The position numbers and the translations under genes were made by a program. This document shows, piece by piece, positions 17,702 to 26,783 of a stretch of 41,316 nucleotides of DNA. The stretch's first letter is position 1. Each line of letters starts with the position of its first letter. Where the stretch lies: contig NZ_RQFA01000073.1 in assembly GCF_004770155.1 (NCBI RefSeq), positions 170,001 to 211,316 of the forward strand, written 5' to 3'. The stretch is from Leptospira gomenensis. GTDB taxonomy: Bacteria; Spirochaetota; Leptospiria; Leptospirales; Leptospiraceae. Below the pieces are notes generated by a model. It saw only the letters and a list, made by a program, of their open reading frames with translations. It did not search any database and was not told where the DNA came from.

Positions 17702-18430
17702 TCAATCCAATCTGGAGAAAACGGTTCCCGCTGCTTTTTCGGAAATTCTCTGATATTTCGAATACGCTTTGATCAACGAGGCTCGTACAACGCGTTTATC
17801 GTCGATGCCGGAACGGGCTGCGGTGTCGGCTAACGCTTCGAGCAGGTAGGCCTCGGGCGCCATATACGTGCGGGTCATCGCGATCGGATTTGCGTGCAAG
17901 GTTTTTAAAATCGGTCCGAAGTATTTTTCGCTTTCGCACGCGAGCACGGCGACGGCTTGTCCATTTTTTGATCGTGATTTGATGTCGGGAGGCAACCGAT
18001 CCATCAGCCGATCGTGTCCTGCCCAGACCAATAGGTTCGCGTCCGAATTTCCCGACGCGGTTCTAAGAAACCGTTCCAATGCCTCGTCGATCCGATCGCC
18101 CGCGTAGGCGTGAATCCGGAGGATTACTTTCGATTCTCCCGGTCTTGCGATCCGTTCGACTTTGATCTTTCTCAACACGGGGGAATCGGGTGCGCCGTCG
18201 ATCGTTTCTACGATTTTAAAATTCGGTTTTCGTTTTAAAAAAGATTCTGCCCCGTATGCGGCGCCCCAGTATAGGTTGTCTTTCAAGGAACGCGGATCTC
18301 CCGCTTTGCCTTTTCCGCAGGCCAAATACGCTCCGTCACAGAGCGGAACAAAAACTTCGATCGTGACCGCACCGATCGGAAAACCGATTAGTAGTAGGAA
18401 GAGTGGGATTGTGATCCGAAAGAGTTTCAC
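17702..18430 (-). CDS. Secreted hypothetical protein, possible caspase-like fold
   Basis: 242 aa with a clear signal peptide ([21 protein letters not shown]). The mature part has beta strands each ending in a possible active residue: [13 protein letters not shown] with His139 and [13 protein letters not shown] with Cys165. The hydrophobic strand followed by His, then hydrophobic strand followed by A-C-x-S, is the layout of clan CD peptidases, but the 26-residue spacing is short and His is followed by Asp rather than Gly. I therefore treat the peptidase idea as weak inference. The two earlier Cys residues ([12 protein letters not shown]) could form a disulfide in the periplasm. Confidence 0.75.
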   Translation of the reverse strand: MKLFRITIPLFLLLIGFPIGAVTIEVFVPLCDGAYLACGKGKAGDPRSLKDNLYWGAAYGAESFLKRKPNFKIVETIDGAPDSPVLRKIKVERIARPGESKVILRIHAYAGDRIDEALERFLRTASGNSDANLLVWAGHDRLMDRLPPDIKSRSKNGQAVAVLACESEKYFGPILKTLHANPIAMTRTYMAPEAYLLEALADTAARSGIDDKRVVRASLIKAYSKYQRISEKAAGTVFSRLD

Positions 18431-18563
18431 TCGTATGTGTGTCTCATCGATCCGAGGAAGGTATATGCAGAAAGTTTAACGTGTTAGGGGCGGTTTTCGG
18501 GTGAGGAGAACCGTTTCCGTTTTTCTTAGAACCGCGTCCGAAAAAAGGAAAGCGGGGAAGCGG

Positions 18564-18590
18564 AAAACCCGGAGAAAGAAATTTCTCCGG
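18564..18590 (-). terminator. Terminator of the CxxC redox-domain gene
   Basis: CCGGAGAAA (18569-18577), loop GAAA, TTTCTCCGG (18582-18590) form a perfect nine-pair stem. Reading the minus strand, the stem is followed by GGTTTTCC, a modest T run. It sits ten bases after the stop of the small minus-strand gene. Confidence 0.7.
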
Positions 18591-18599
18591 AGATACGAT

Positions 18600-18840
<241 letters not shown>

Positions 18841-18901
18841 CATTCAACCCCTGCGTTCTTTGCTAAGACGAGGGAGGATGTTTTGCTCGATCCGAAAATT
18901 C

Positions 18902-18921
18902 CGCAAATAATACGATTTGCG
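18902..18921. promoter_or_regulatory. Palindrome CGCAAAT-N6-ATTTGCG in a divergent promoter region
   Basis: CGCAAAT (18902-18908) and ATTTGCG (18915-18921) are exact complements around AATACG. It sits in the 149-base gap between the CxxC-protein gene and the pterin-synthase-like gene, 75 and 56 bases from their starts, where a dimeric regulator could control both. No known operator is matched with confidence. Confidence 0.5.
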
Positions 18922-18976
18922 TTCCCGGTTCGGCATTGCTTCCAATCTATAGACTGGGGAAAGAAAGTCAAGAGCT

Positions 18977-19378
18977 ATGTTTTTCGAAGAATCCGGTAGA
19001 TTTTATATTCGAATCGAAGAACGTTTCGAATCCTCGCATTTCCTTTACAAATACTTTCCCGACGGTTCGGATGAGCCGATTCACGGTCATTCCTGGAAAG
19101 TGGAATTGTTTCTTTCCGGTTCGAAGAACATCGGCGAAGACGGGATCAGTTTCGATTTTCTGACTTCGAAACGGAAGTTGAAGGAATTGGTGGGGAAATT
19201 AGATCATATTCTCATCAACGATCTGGAAGATTTTCAATCCGTCAATCCTACCTCAGAAAATATTGCACGGTGGTTTTATCATTTTCTCAAAGAAAGTGTT
19301 CACGCTTCCGGCGGAAAGGTGGACCGGATCGTCATCCATGAAGGGCCGGAGAATTTGGCGTTTTTCGAGCCGGCTTAG
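18977..19378 (+). CDS. 6-pyruvoyl-tetrahydropterin synthase family protein with active-site Glu (PTPS-III-like)
   Basis: 133 aa, normal for the QueD/PTPS family. Zinc ligands are present as His21 (ESSH), His36 and His38 (IHGHSW). [12 protein letters not shown] and the final [12 protein letters not shown] are family landmarks, and KLDHILIND supplies the conserved Asp-His. The catalytic Cys that normally lies four residues before HGH in QueD is absent: the local sequence is DEPIHGH, putting Glu33 three residues before. Published work describes PTPS paralogues with active-site Glu that replace FolB in bacteria including spirochaetes, making 6-hydroxymethyl-dihydropterin for folate. That is the likely role here, rather than queuosine synthesis. 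Its stop lies immediately before the large minisatellite. Confidence 0.87.
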   Translation: MFFEESGRFYIRIEERFESSHFLYKYFPDGSDEPIHGHSWKVELFLSGSKNIGEDGISFDFLTSKRKLKELVGKLDHILINDLEDFQSVNPTSENIARWFYHFLKESVHASGGKVDRIVIHEGPENLAFFEPA

Positions 19379-19381
19379 CCG

Positions 19382-20061
19382 GATGAGTTCCCACGCGGTT
19401 TGTGCGGCGATGAGTTCCCACGCGGGTTGCGACGGTGGAGTTCCCACGCGGGTTGTGGCGGCGAGGAGTTCTCACGCGGGCTGTGCGGTGGAGTTCCCAC
19501 GCGGGTTGTGGCGATGGAGTTCCCACGCGGGTTGTGGCGGCGAGGAGTTCCTACGTGGGCTGTGCGACGGATGAGTCCCCACGTGGTTTGTGCGGCGAGG
19601 AGTTCCCACGCGGGTTGTGGCGATGGAGTTCCCACGCGGGTTGTGGCGATGGAGTTCCCACGCGGGCTGTGCGGATGAGTTCCCACGTGGGTTACGCGGC
19701 GAGGAGTTCCCACGTGGTTTGTGGCGATGGAGTTCCCACGCGGGTTGTGGCGGTGGAGTTCCCACGCGGTTTGTGGCGGATGAGTTCCGGCGCGGTTTGT
19801 GCGGTGGAGTTCCCACGTGGGTTGCGCGGCGAGGAGTTCCCACGTGGTTTGTGGCGATGGAGTTCCCACGCGGGTTGTGGCGGTGGAGTTCCGGCGCGGT
19901 TTGTGGCGGTGGAGTTCCCACGTGGGCTGTGCGGATGAGTTCCCACGTGGTTTGTGCGACGGATGAGTTCCCACGCGGGCTGTGCGGATGAGTTCCCACG
20001 TGGTTTGTGCGACGGATGAGTTCCCACGTGGATTGCGACGATGGAGTTCCCACGTGGGTTA
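19382..20061. repeat. Minisatellite of 26 units of 25-29 bp (GAGTTCCCACG(C/T)GGG core)
   Basis: Twenty-six head-to-tail units fill the convergent gap between the pterin-synthase-like gene and the small membrane-protein gene. Each unit has a near-constant core, GAGTTCCCACGCGGGTTGTG, in which C/T after CACG and GGG/GGT vary, followed by a 5-10 base linker such as GCGATG, GCGGTG or GCGACGGAT. The CCCACGTGGG version is a perfect palindrome. Two units carry GGAGTTCCGGCGCGG instead. Blocks of units recur in the same order (for example the stretches at 19700-19760 and 19826-19885), which shows duplication of several units at a time. The last unit contains the stop codon of the minus-strand neighbour. 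Open frames cross the array on both strands only because the unit lacks stops in those frames. Confidence 0.97.
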
Positions 20062-20463
20062 CAAACAAAGACGTAACAGATAACCGACCAAAACGATCGT
20101 AAACCCGAGGCTGAAGAAGAAACCGATCTTTACGGGCTGAGTATGCGTTTTGTAACCGGAAACGTAAATATGCAACGTCAAAAATCCGACCGCGACGGCT
20201 TCAGTGATCAAAACCGCCGTCACGGGAGCGATCGGTCCATAGAACAAAAGAAGAAGCGCGGGTAGAAACCCGAGGAAACTCATAAAAGCTCCCGTCGTTA
20301 TCCACATCATCAAAATCAATCTGGATTGTCTTTCTCCGGGAAACTGGAAAAAGCCTACGGCGGCGCCTACGATCAGCTGATGAATCAACCCGTGTAGGGT
20401 ATAAAGAATTCCCGCGGCGATCAGGAGGATTTCGGGAAAACGGATATGTTCGAATGAATTCAA
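20059..20463 (-). CDS. Small four-helix membrane protein, unknown function
   Basis: 134 aa with four hydrophobic segments: ILLIAAGILYTLHGLIHQL, LILMMWITTGAFMSFLGFL, VTAVLITEAVAVGFLTLHIY and IGFFFSLGFTIVLVGYLL. No catalytic motif is seen. Its stop codon (TAA, minus strand) lies in the last unit of the minisatellite, so the C-terminal residues LRLCL may have been altered as the repeat grew. It is divergent from the acetoacetyl-CoA synthetase gene. Confidence 0.8.
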   Translation of the reverse strand: MNSFEHIRFPEILLIAAGILYTLHGLIHQLIVGAAVGFFQFPGERQSRLILMMWITTGAFMSFLGFLPALLLLFYGPIAPVTAVLITEAVAVGFLTLHIYVSGYKTHTQPVKIGFFFSLGFTIVLVGYLLRLCL

Positions 20464-20464
20464 A

Positions 20465-20516
20465 GTCGTATCTCGGATTTATTTTTCCTAAACCTACAAA
20501 CCGCTCGTCGTATCTC
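20465..20516. repeat. Direct repeat GTCGTATCTC, 42 bp apart
   Basis: GTCGTATCTC occurs at 20465-20474 and again at 20507-20516 in the divergent gap. The 42-bp offset is four helical turns, so both copies would face the same side of the DNA, as expected for a pair of regulator sites. The first copy lies directly upstream of the membrane-protein start. Confidence 0.45.
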
Positions 20517-20530
20517 AATCAAAATTCATG

Positions 20531-20559
20531 TTGACCCGACTTCTCTAAAAAAATGTAAT
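20531..20559 (+). promoter_or_regulatory. Sigma-70-like promoter of the acetoacetyl-CoA synthetase gene
   Basis: TTGACC (20531-20536) and TGTAAT (20554-20559) are separated by 17 bases, the best spacing for the housekeeping sigma factor. Transcription would begin near 20566, giving a leader of about 24 bases with GAGAGA before the ATG at 20590. Confidence 0.7.
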
Positions 20560-20589
20560 AGAGACCGAAAAAAAAGAACGAGAGATCGA

Positions 20590-22563
<1,974 letters not shown>

Positions 22564-22565
22564 TC

Positions 22566-23555
22566 GTGGGATTCGAAATCCGAAAAAAGGATCGGGCTCG
22601 TCCGAACCGATCGTTTCTGCGTTTCCGAATCCCGTTTCGGTCCCGATCCGAGAGCTCGTCCTTTTTTTTCTCCTCTTGTCCGCGAATTTTCGCCTTATTA
22701 ATGTTATACGGAGTTACGTCGTTCTTCCATCCTACGGAAGGTAATCCTTCCCGGACGGAAACCGATTCTTCTCCCTTGTTTCGTAATTCGCGTTTGAAGG
22801 AAATTCTCGAAAAAGGGGAGCTGAAAGTTGCGGGAAACAATGCGGACGAGCCGTTTTATATCGTCAACGCCAAGGAAGGTTTTCCCGGTTTCGATTACGA
22901 ACTGGGAAAGGCTTACGCGGATTTTTTAGGAGTCAAATATATCTTCGTTTCCTATTCCGAGTTCAACGAGTTTGCGGATGCGATCAAAAAAAAGGAAGCG
23001 GATATCGCCTTGTCTGGAATTTCCAGTTCTTTGGAACGTTCCAAAAAAATACGTTTTAGTTCGGCGTATTTGGTTTCCACGCCGGCGGCTTTGATCCGTA
23101 AATCCGCTCTTCCTCCTCCTGCGGAAGGTAGTATCATCACTACTCAGAGTTTTAGGAGTATTTTGGATCTTCAGGATGTAAGCGGGGTTACGTTTGCCGT
23201 TCGTTCGTTTTCCAACCGTCACGATTACCTTCTCAAAAAATTCAGGAACAACCGTATATTCACATACGGAGACACTCCTTCGGCCTGGGAGGCGGTAAAA
23301 AACGGTACGGCCAACTGTTTCGTCGCCGATTCGTTTTACATTAAAGGAATATTACAAAAAGATAAATCGGTTGCCTCGAACTTCCGGCCTCTTTTGGAAC
23401 AGGTGCAGAGGGAGGATATAAGCGCCGCTTTTCCGTTAGGCGATCCCGTATTTATTCGTAATTTCGAATTTTTTCTTTCCGAGTTGAGTCGAACCGGAGT
23501 TTTACGCGAACTAGAAGATAAATACTTCAATAAATCCGATTGGGTTAAACAATAA
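22566..23555 (+). CDS. Periplasmic solute-binding protein, family 3 (amino-acid type)
   Basis: About 329 aa from the GTG at 22566. The first 45 residues are unusually Arg/Ser-rich, followed by a hydrophobic stretch (IFALLMLYGVTSFF) that acts as export signal; a later start just before that stretch is possible. The mature part is a bilobed family 3 binding protein: LKVAGNNADEPFYIV, GFPGFDYELGKAYADFLGVK, KKKEADIALSGISSSLERSK, then VTFAVRSFSNRHDYLL and WEAVKNGTANCFVADSFYI. These bind amino acids or similar small polar ligands, or act as sensor domains. No permease or ATPase gene is next to it, so it is an orphan here. Confidence 0.88.
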   Translation: MGFEIRKKDRARPNRSFLRFRIPFRSRSESSSFFFSSCPRIFALLMLYGVTSFFHPTEGNPSRTETDSSPLFRNSRLKEILEKGELKVAGNNADEPFYIVNAKEGFPGFDYELGKAYADFLGVKYIFVSYSEFNEFADAIKKKEADIALSGISSSLERSKKIRFSSAYLVSTPAALIRKSALPPPAEGSIITTQSFRSILDLQDVSGVTFAVRSFSNRHDYLLKKFRNNRIFTYGDTPSAWEAVKNGTANCFVADSFYIKGILQKDKSVASNFRPLLEQVQREDISAAFPLGDPVFIRNFEFFLSELSRTGVLRELEDKYFNKSDWVKQ

Positions 23556-23576
23556 AGGCGGGCTGACGCCCGCCTT
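23555..23576. terminator. Bidirectional terminator hairpin
   Basis: AAGGCGGGC (23555-23563), loop TGAC, GCCCGCCTT (23568-23576) form a nine-pair stem overlapping the last base of the solute-binding gene. On the minus strand it is followed by TATTGTTTAA, so it can also end the transglycosylase transcript arriving from the right. Confidence 0.8.
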
Positions 23577-23686
23577 CGATTTCGTGTTCGCTTTGTTTGT
23601 TCTTTTGTTCGTCCGATCTTCCATGAATCGGTCCTTCGGTCGATCCATTCCAAGATAGAATTCTAAGATCGGCGATGCGATTCGGT

Positions 23687-24340
23687 TTAGCGGGTCGAGT
23701 CAGCGATTTTTTCCCGTAGTTCCAGGTAACGATCCTTATTTTCGAATACGATCCGATTGTATTTCGGATTTCCTCCCCAGCGATCGACCGCACCCGGACC
23801 GGCATTGTAGGAAAGAAGAGCTTTTTCCGTATCACCCTTTCGCAAATCGAGTAGATAGTTGAGATAGGATACGCCGAGATGAATATTGACCTCCGGTTTG
23901 TTCAGATCGTCTCTGTTGAGTTTCCAACCTTCTCTTTGGGAAAGCCAGTTTGCGGTAGCGGGCATTACCTGCATAAATCCCCGTGCGTCTTTGGGCGAAC
24001 GTGCCGTGGATTTGAATTCCGATTCGAGATGGATGATCCCGGTCAGAAGGGCGACTTTTTCTGTGTCGGAACACCGAAACGTGCAGGAATCGAGTTCCAG
24101 TCTTCTTGATTCTTGCAGGATCACCTGGGTTAAGTTTTGGACCGCCTCGGGTGGAAGGGAAGGTCGGACCTCCGTTATGTAGGTCTGAATGGTCTTTGCC
24201 TCGACGGCTTCTTCGTCCAGAAGAACCGTATTTTGGTTCCAAGCTCCCGCGAGCGGCGCGAGAATGAGTTGAAAACCGAGCGGCAACAGGAGCCAGAGTA
24301 AGTAGCGAAATCGAAATCGGGTCATCTTGCGAAAATTCAC
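23687..24340 (-). CDS. Lytic transglycosylase (SLT domain)
   Basis: 217 aa from a GTG at 24340 with GGAGG six bases upstream. The N-terminus is a signal peptide (YLLWLLLPLGFQLILAPLAG). The catalytic domain carries IIHLESEFKSTARSP with the active-site Glu, DARGFMQVMPATANWL, HLGVSYLNYLLDL and ALLSYNAGPGAVDRWGG, all SLT landmarks. It cleaves the MurNAc-GlcNAc bond of peptidoglycan, forming 1,6-anhydro ends, in the periplasm. The insert ESRRLELDSCTFRCSDTEK has two Cys that could pair. Two other in-frame starts (TTG 24370, ATG 24325) exist but lack the ribosome binding site. Confidence 0.92.
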   Translation of the reverse strand: MNFRKMTRFRFRYLLWLLLPLGFQLILAPLAGAWNQNTVLLDEEAVEAKTIQTYITEVRPSLPPEAVQNLTQVILQESRRLELDSCTFRCSDTEKVALLTGIIHLESEFKSTARSPKDARGFMQVMPATANWLSQREGWKLNRDDLNKPEVNIHLGVSYLNYLLDLRKGDTEKALLSYNAGPGAVDRWGGNPKYNRIVFENKDRYLELREKIADSTR

Positions 24341-24346
24341 TGGATG

Positions 24347-24351
24347 CCTCC
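24347..24351 (-). promoter_or_regulatory. Ribosome binding site of the lytic transglycosylase gene
   Basis: On the minus strand GGAGG lies six bases before the GTG at 24340, which decides this start. Confidence 0.7.
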
Positions 24352-24362
24352 GTCGTTCAAAT

Positions 24363-24377
24363 TTGTGCAACGCACAA
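24363..24377. promoter_or_regulatory. Palindrome TTGTGC-AAC-GCACAA upstream of the transglycosylase gene
   Basis: Perfect six-base arms around AAC, 23 bases before the gene start on the minus strand. Position and symmetry suit an operator or a leader hairpin; no regulator is identified. Confidence 0.4.
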
Positions 24378-24512
24378 TATAGTACCAGTTTTTTTGCGGC
24401 GCACTATGAGTCAACTCTTATTTATGAGAACGGGAGAGGGGACTTTGCCTCGGTCCGGGGAGGAATTTCCTCTTTAGGGACAGACTATTCCTCAGAGTCG
24501 GTTTTTGTTTGG

Positions 24513-24630
24513 GTCGGAACTCCTCTGAAAAAAAAGACATCCGTTCTTGCGGATGTCTCGGAATTAAGAGTGGAGTTAAAATTCGGGTTTTCGTCAGTCG
24601 TTTTCCGGGAGAAATCGGGGGAGTTCCTAC
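24513..24630. repeat. Inverted pair of the GGAACTCC motif around a terminator
   Basis: GTCGGAACTCC (24513-24523) and GGAGTTCCTAC (24620-24630) face each other about 97 bases apart and flank the terminator of the MBL-fold gene. The second copy overlaps that gene's last bases. Confidence 0.6.
24528..24557 (-). terminator. Rho-independent terminator of the SDR-MBL operon
   Basis: On the minus strand GACATCCG, loop, CGGATGTC (24536-24557 overall) is followed by eight T residues (24528-24535). Stem and T run are both textbook; it lies 69 bases after the MBL gene stop. Confidence 0.88.
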
Positions 24631-25757
24631 TTTACTTTTTCCCACCAATTTTCGGAAACAAAGGGATGGGCCGCGTCTACGATTTCCCCCGGTTTGGGAG
24701 TAACCAAATCCATCGGAGTTCCGACCGAAGCTGCCTTTTGTGTTCTCATAATCGGTTCGGTCCAATCGTGGATGGCGAGATTGAATGTTCCCCAGTGAAC
24801 GGGAAGCATTCGTTTGGCTCGGAGATCCCGATGTGCTTGCACGGCTTTTTCCGGATTCATATGAATCCCTTCCCAGGTTTCGTCGTAGGCTCCGACCTTG
24901 ATCGAAGTCAGATCAAACGGTCCGAGTTTTGTTCCGATCGTCTCGAAGTGGGAAGAATACCCGGTATCCCCGCTGTGAAAAAATTTATACTTCGGACCGA
25001 TCACGCTCCAGGAAGACCAAAGAGTGGACTTCCCGTTCCAAAGGCCGCGACCGGAATAATGAACAGCCGGCGTACAGACGATTTCAACCGAAGCCAAGGA
25101 ACGTTTTTCCCACCAATCCAATTCTATAATTTGAGTCGTTGGAATTCCCCAACTCTCTAAATGGGCACCGATTCCCAGAGGAACGAAATATTTGGTTCCT
25201 CGGGAAGCCAGATACTTTGCGGTCTGCATATCCAAATGATCGTAATGATCGTGCGAAATGAGGACCGCGTCGATCGGAGGAAGAGATTCTAAAGCGATCG
25301 GAGGAGGGAAAAATCGTTCGGGGCCGATGCTCGTAAACGGAGAAACCTTGTCGGAAAAAATCGGGTCCGTAAAAATTCGAACCCCGTCGATCTCCACCAA
25401 AACCGACGCGTGTCCAAACCAAATCGCCCGTAAACCGGGGGCGGCCGGTGAAACGAAACGACTCGAATCCGGAAAAACGACCGGAATCGGAGACGGCGGA
25501 ACTCTTTCTTCGCTCCCGAACAACTGCCTCCAAATCACTTTCGGATACGATCCGGCGCTCAACATCGGAACGAAAGGATCGTTCTCGAATTTATCGCCGC
25601 GGTATTGTTTGGAGGATCGAATCCTTTCCAATCGTTCTCCTTCCGGAGTTCCACCGAAAGAGGCAAGGCAACCGGTTTGTATCAAAACCGAACCGGCCAA
25701 GGCGAAAATAAAAAGCGCGGAAAAGAGCGAAATTTTCCGAATTCGAGTTTCGAACAT
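24627..25757 (-). CDS. MBL-fold metallo-hydrolase lipoprotein (NAPE-PLD / UlaG-like)
   Basis: 376 aa. The signal peptide ends in a Leptospira-type lipobox (SVLIQTGC), so the protein is probably lipidated and envelope-bound. The metal site is complete: WFGHASVLVEIDGVRIFTDP, then ISHDHYDHLD (HxHxDH, about residue 168), CTPAVHYSGRG, FFHSGDTGYS and MLPVHWGTF for the late His. The pattern is that of the NAPE-PLD-like branch, which hydrolyses phosphodiester or lipid-like substrates; the actual substrate is unknown. It lies 21 bases after the SDR gene on the same strand and shares its promoter. A VGTP stretch near residue 345 is encoded by an in-frame copy of the GGAGTTCCGAC repeat motif (24715-24725). 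Confidence 0.9.
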   Translation of the reverse strand: MFETRIRKISLFSALFIFALAGSVLIQTGCLASFGGTPEGERLERIRSSKQYRGDKFENDPFVPMLSAGSYPKVIWRQLFGSEERVPPSPIPVVFPDSSRFVSPAAPGLRAIWFGHASVLVEIDGVRIFTDPIFSDKVSPFTSIGPERFFPPPIALESLPPIDAVLISHDHYDHLDMQTAKYLASRGTKYFVPLGIGAHLESWGIPTTQIIELDWWEKRSLASVEIVCTPAVHYSGRGLWNGKSTLWSSWSVIGPKYKFFHSGDTGYSSHFETIGTKLGPFDLTSIKVGAYDETWEGIHMNPEKAVQAHRDLRAKRMLPVHWGTFNLAIHDWTEPIMRTQKAASVGTPMDLVTPKPGEIVDAAHPFVSENWWEKVK

Positions 25758-25778
25758 TGGGACCTTCCTTGCGACGAT

Positions 25779-26612
25779 CTACGCTGCGGATTTGACCGAT
25801 CGTAAAAGTGCGAATCGCATCATACAAAACAACACTCCGTCGGAAAGAAATTTACGAAGTCCCAACAGACTTTTTGCGTCCATTCCCACGACGTAACGAA
25901 GCCGTTTCGAGGAATCGTTCGCGGCCTTATAAAGAACCTTCGCCACCGCTTCCGGGCTGCTCGTCATCATCGCTTTTTCCATGTTTCTAAAAACAGCTTC
26001 GGAGAAGTTTTTGTATTCCTTCGGAGAGTCGTCGGAAGTCGGATCCGCGGAACGGCCTATAAAATCCGTCGCTATCGCTCCCGGTTCGATCAATTTGACA
26101 CTAATCCCGAGCGGTTGCAGTTCGTACTGGAGCGATTCGGTAAAACCTTCCACAGCCCATTTAGTAGAATGATATAAACTATATAATGGAAATGTAATTC
26201 TCCCTCCCATGGAGGCTACGTTCAGGATTTTTCCCTTTTTATTTTCCCTAAAATGCGGAAGAATGCCACGCACCACGTCCATGAGTCCGAAAACGTTCGT
26301 GTCGAATTGTCTCCGGATCTGTTCGTCGGTAGCACCTTCGAACGGTCCCACAAGGCCGTAACCCGCGTTATTAATGACCACGTCAATGTTTCCGAACGTT
26401 TTGATTCCTTCCTGGATCGTTTTTTCGATCGTATCCGGTTTGGTTACGTCAAGTTTTGATAAAATCAGATGGGGAAGGCCTTTGAGTTCCGTTTCTTTTT
26501 CGGGATTTCTCATCGAAGCAACGACGTTCCATCCTTTTTTTTGAAAAAATTTTGCGGCGGCTTTTCCGATTCCGGAGGAACTTCCGGTGATCAATACGGT
26601 TTTTCGGTTCAT
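25779..26612 (-). CDS. Short-chain dehydrogenase/reductase (SDR)
   Basis: 277 aa from the ATG at 26612, which has AGGGGA about nine bases upstream. Classical SDR motifs: TGSSSGIGKAA (TGxxxGxG cofactor site), VVINNAGYGLVGPFEG (NAG), the catalytic Ser in NVASMGGRI, and YHSTKWAVEGF (YxxxK). The C-terminal third includes KEYKNFSEAVFRNMEKAMMT and a hydrophobic end, typical of classical SDRs acting on lipids, steroids or retinol-like substrates. The first gene of a two-gene operon with the MBL lipoprotein, divergent from a TetR regulator over three palindromes, so it is probably induced by a ligand of that regulator. Confidence 0.93.
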   Translation of the reverse strand: MNRKTVLITGSSSGIGKAAAKFFQKKGWNVVASMRNPEKETELKGLPHLILSKLDVTKPDTIEKTIQEGIKTFGNIDVVINNAGYGLVGPFEGATDEQIRRQFDTNVFGLMDVVRGILPHFRENKKGKILNVASMGGRITFPLYSLYHSTKWAVEGFTESLQYELQPLGISVKLIEPGAIATDFIGRSADPTSDDSPKEYKNFSEAVFRNMEKAMMTSSPEAVAKVLYKAANDSSKRLRYVVGMDAKSLLGLRKFLSDGVLFCMMRFALLRSVKSAA

Positions 26613-26631
26613 TCTGTTTTTCCCCTGTTTG

Positions 26632-26686
26632 TGACTTTCGGTCATTTTTAATTGACTCAGGGTCATATTTAGATGACTTCAAGTCA
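26632..26686. promoter_or_regulatory. Three phased TGAC-N5-GTCA operators between SDR and TetR genes
   Basis: TGACTTTCGGTCA (26632-26644), TGACTCAGGGTCA (26653-26665) and TGACTTCAAGTCA (26674-26686) share TGAC-N5-GTCA and start exactly 21 bp apart, two helical turns. The third is a perfect palindrome about a central C. They fill the divergent promoter region, as expected for sites of the adjacent TetR-family repressor. Confidence 0.8.
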
Positions 26687-26783
26687 CTGTCAAATGAAAA
26701 GGATGGTTCGGAACGAAAAAAGGAAGTTGTCAGCCTGTGAATCGGCGCGATTGTTGGAAAAAGGACGGATCGATTCTCGGGAA

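Noticed and set aside
19382..20061. CRISPR array
   Set aside because: The linkers are only 5-10 bases and themselves repeat, there are no unique spacers of 25-40 bases, and no cas genes are nearby.
19375..20068. Long open frames of 130-200 codons across the 26-unit array on both strands
   Set aside because: They exist because the repeat unit lacks stops in those frames. Unit lengths of 25-29 bases shift the phase, the peptides are low complexity, and no ribosome binding site precedes them.
24327..25160. Plus-strand frame of 277 codons
   Set aside because: It lies opposite the well-supported MBL gene and its terminator and has no recognisable protein features.
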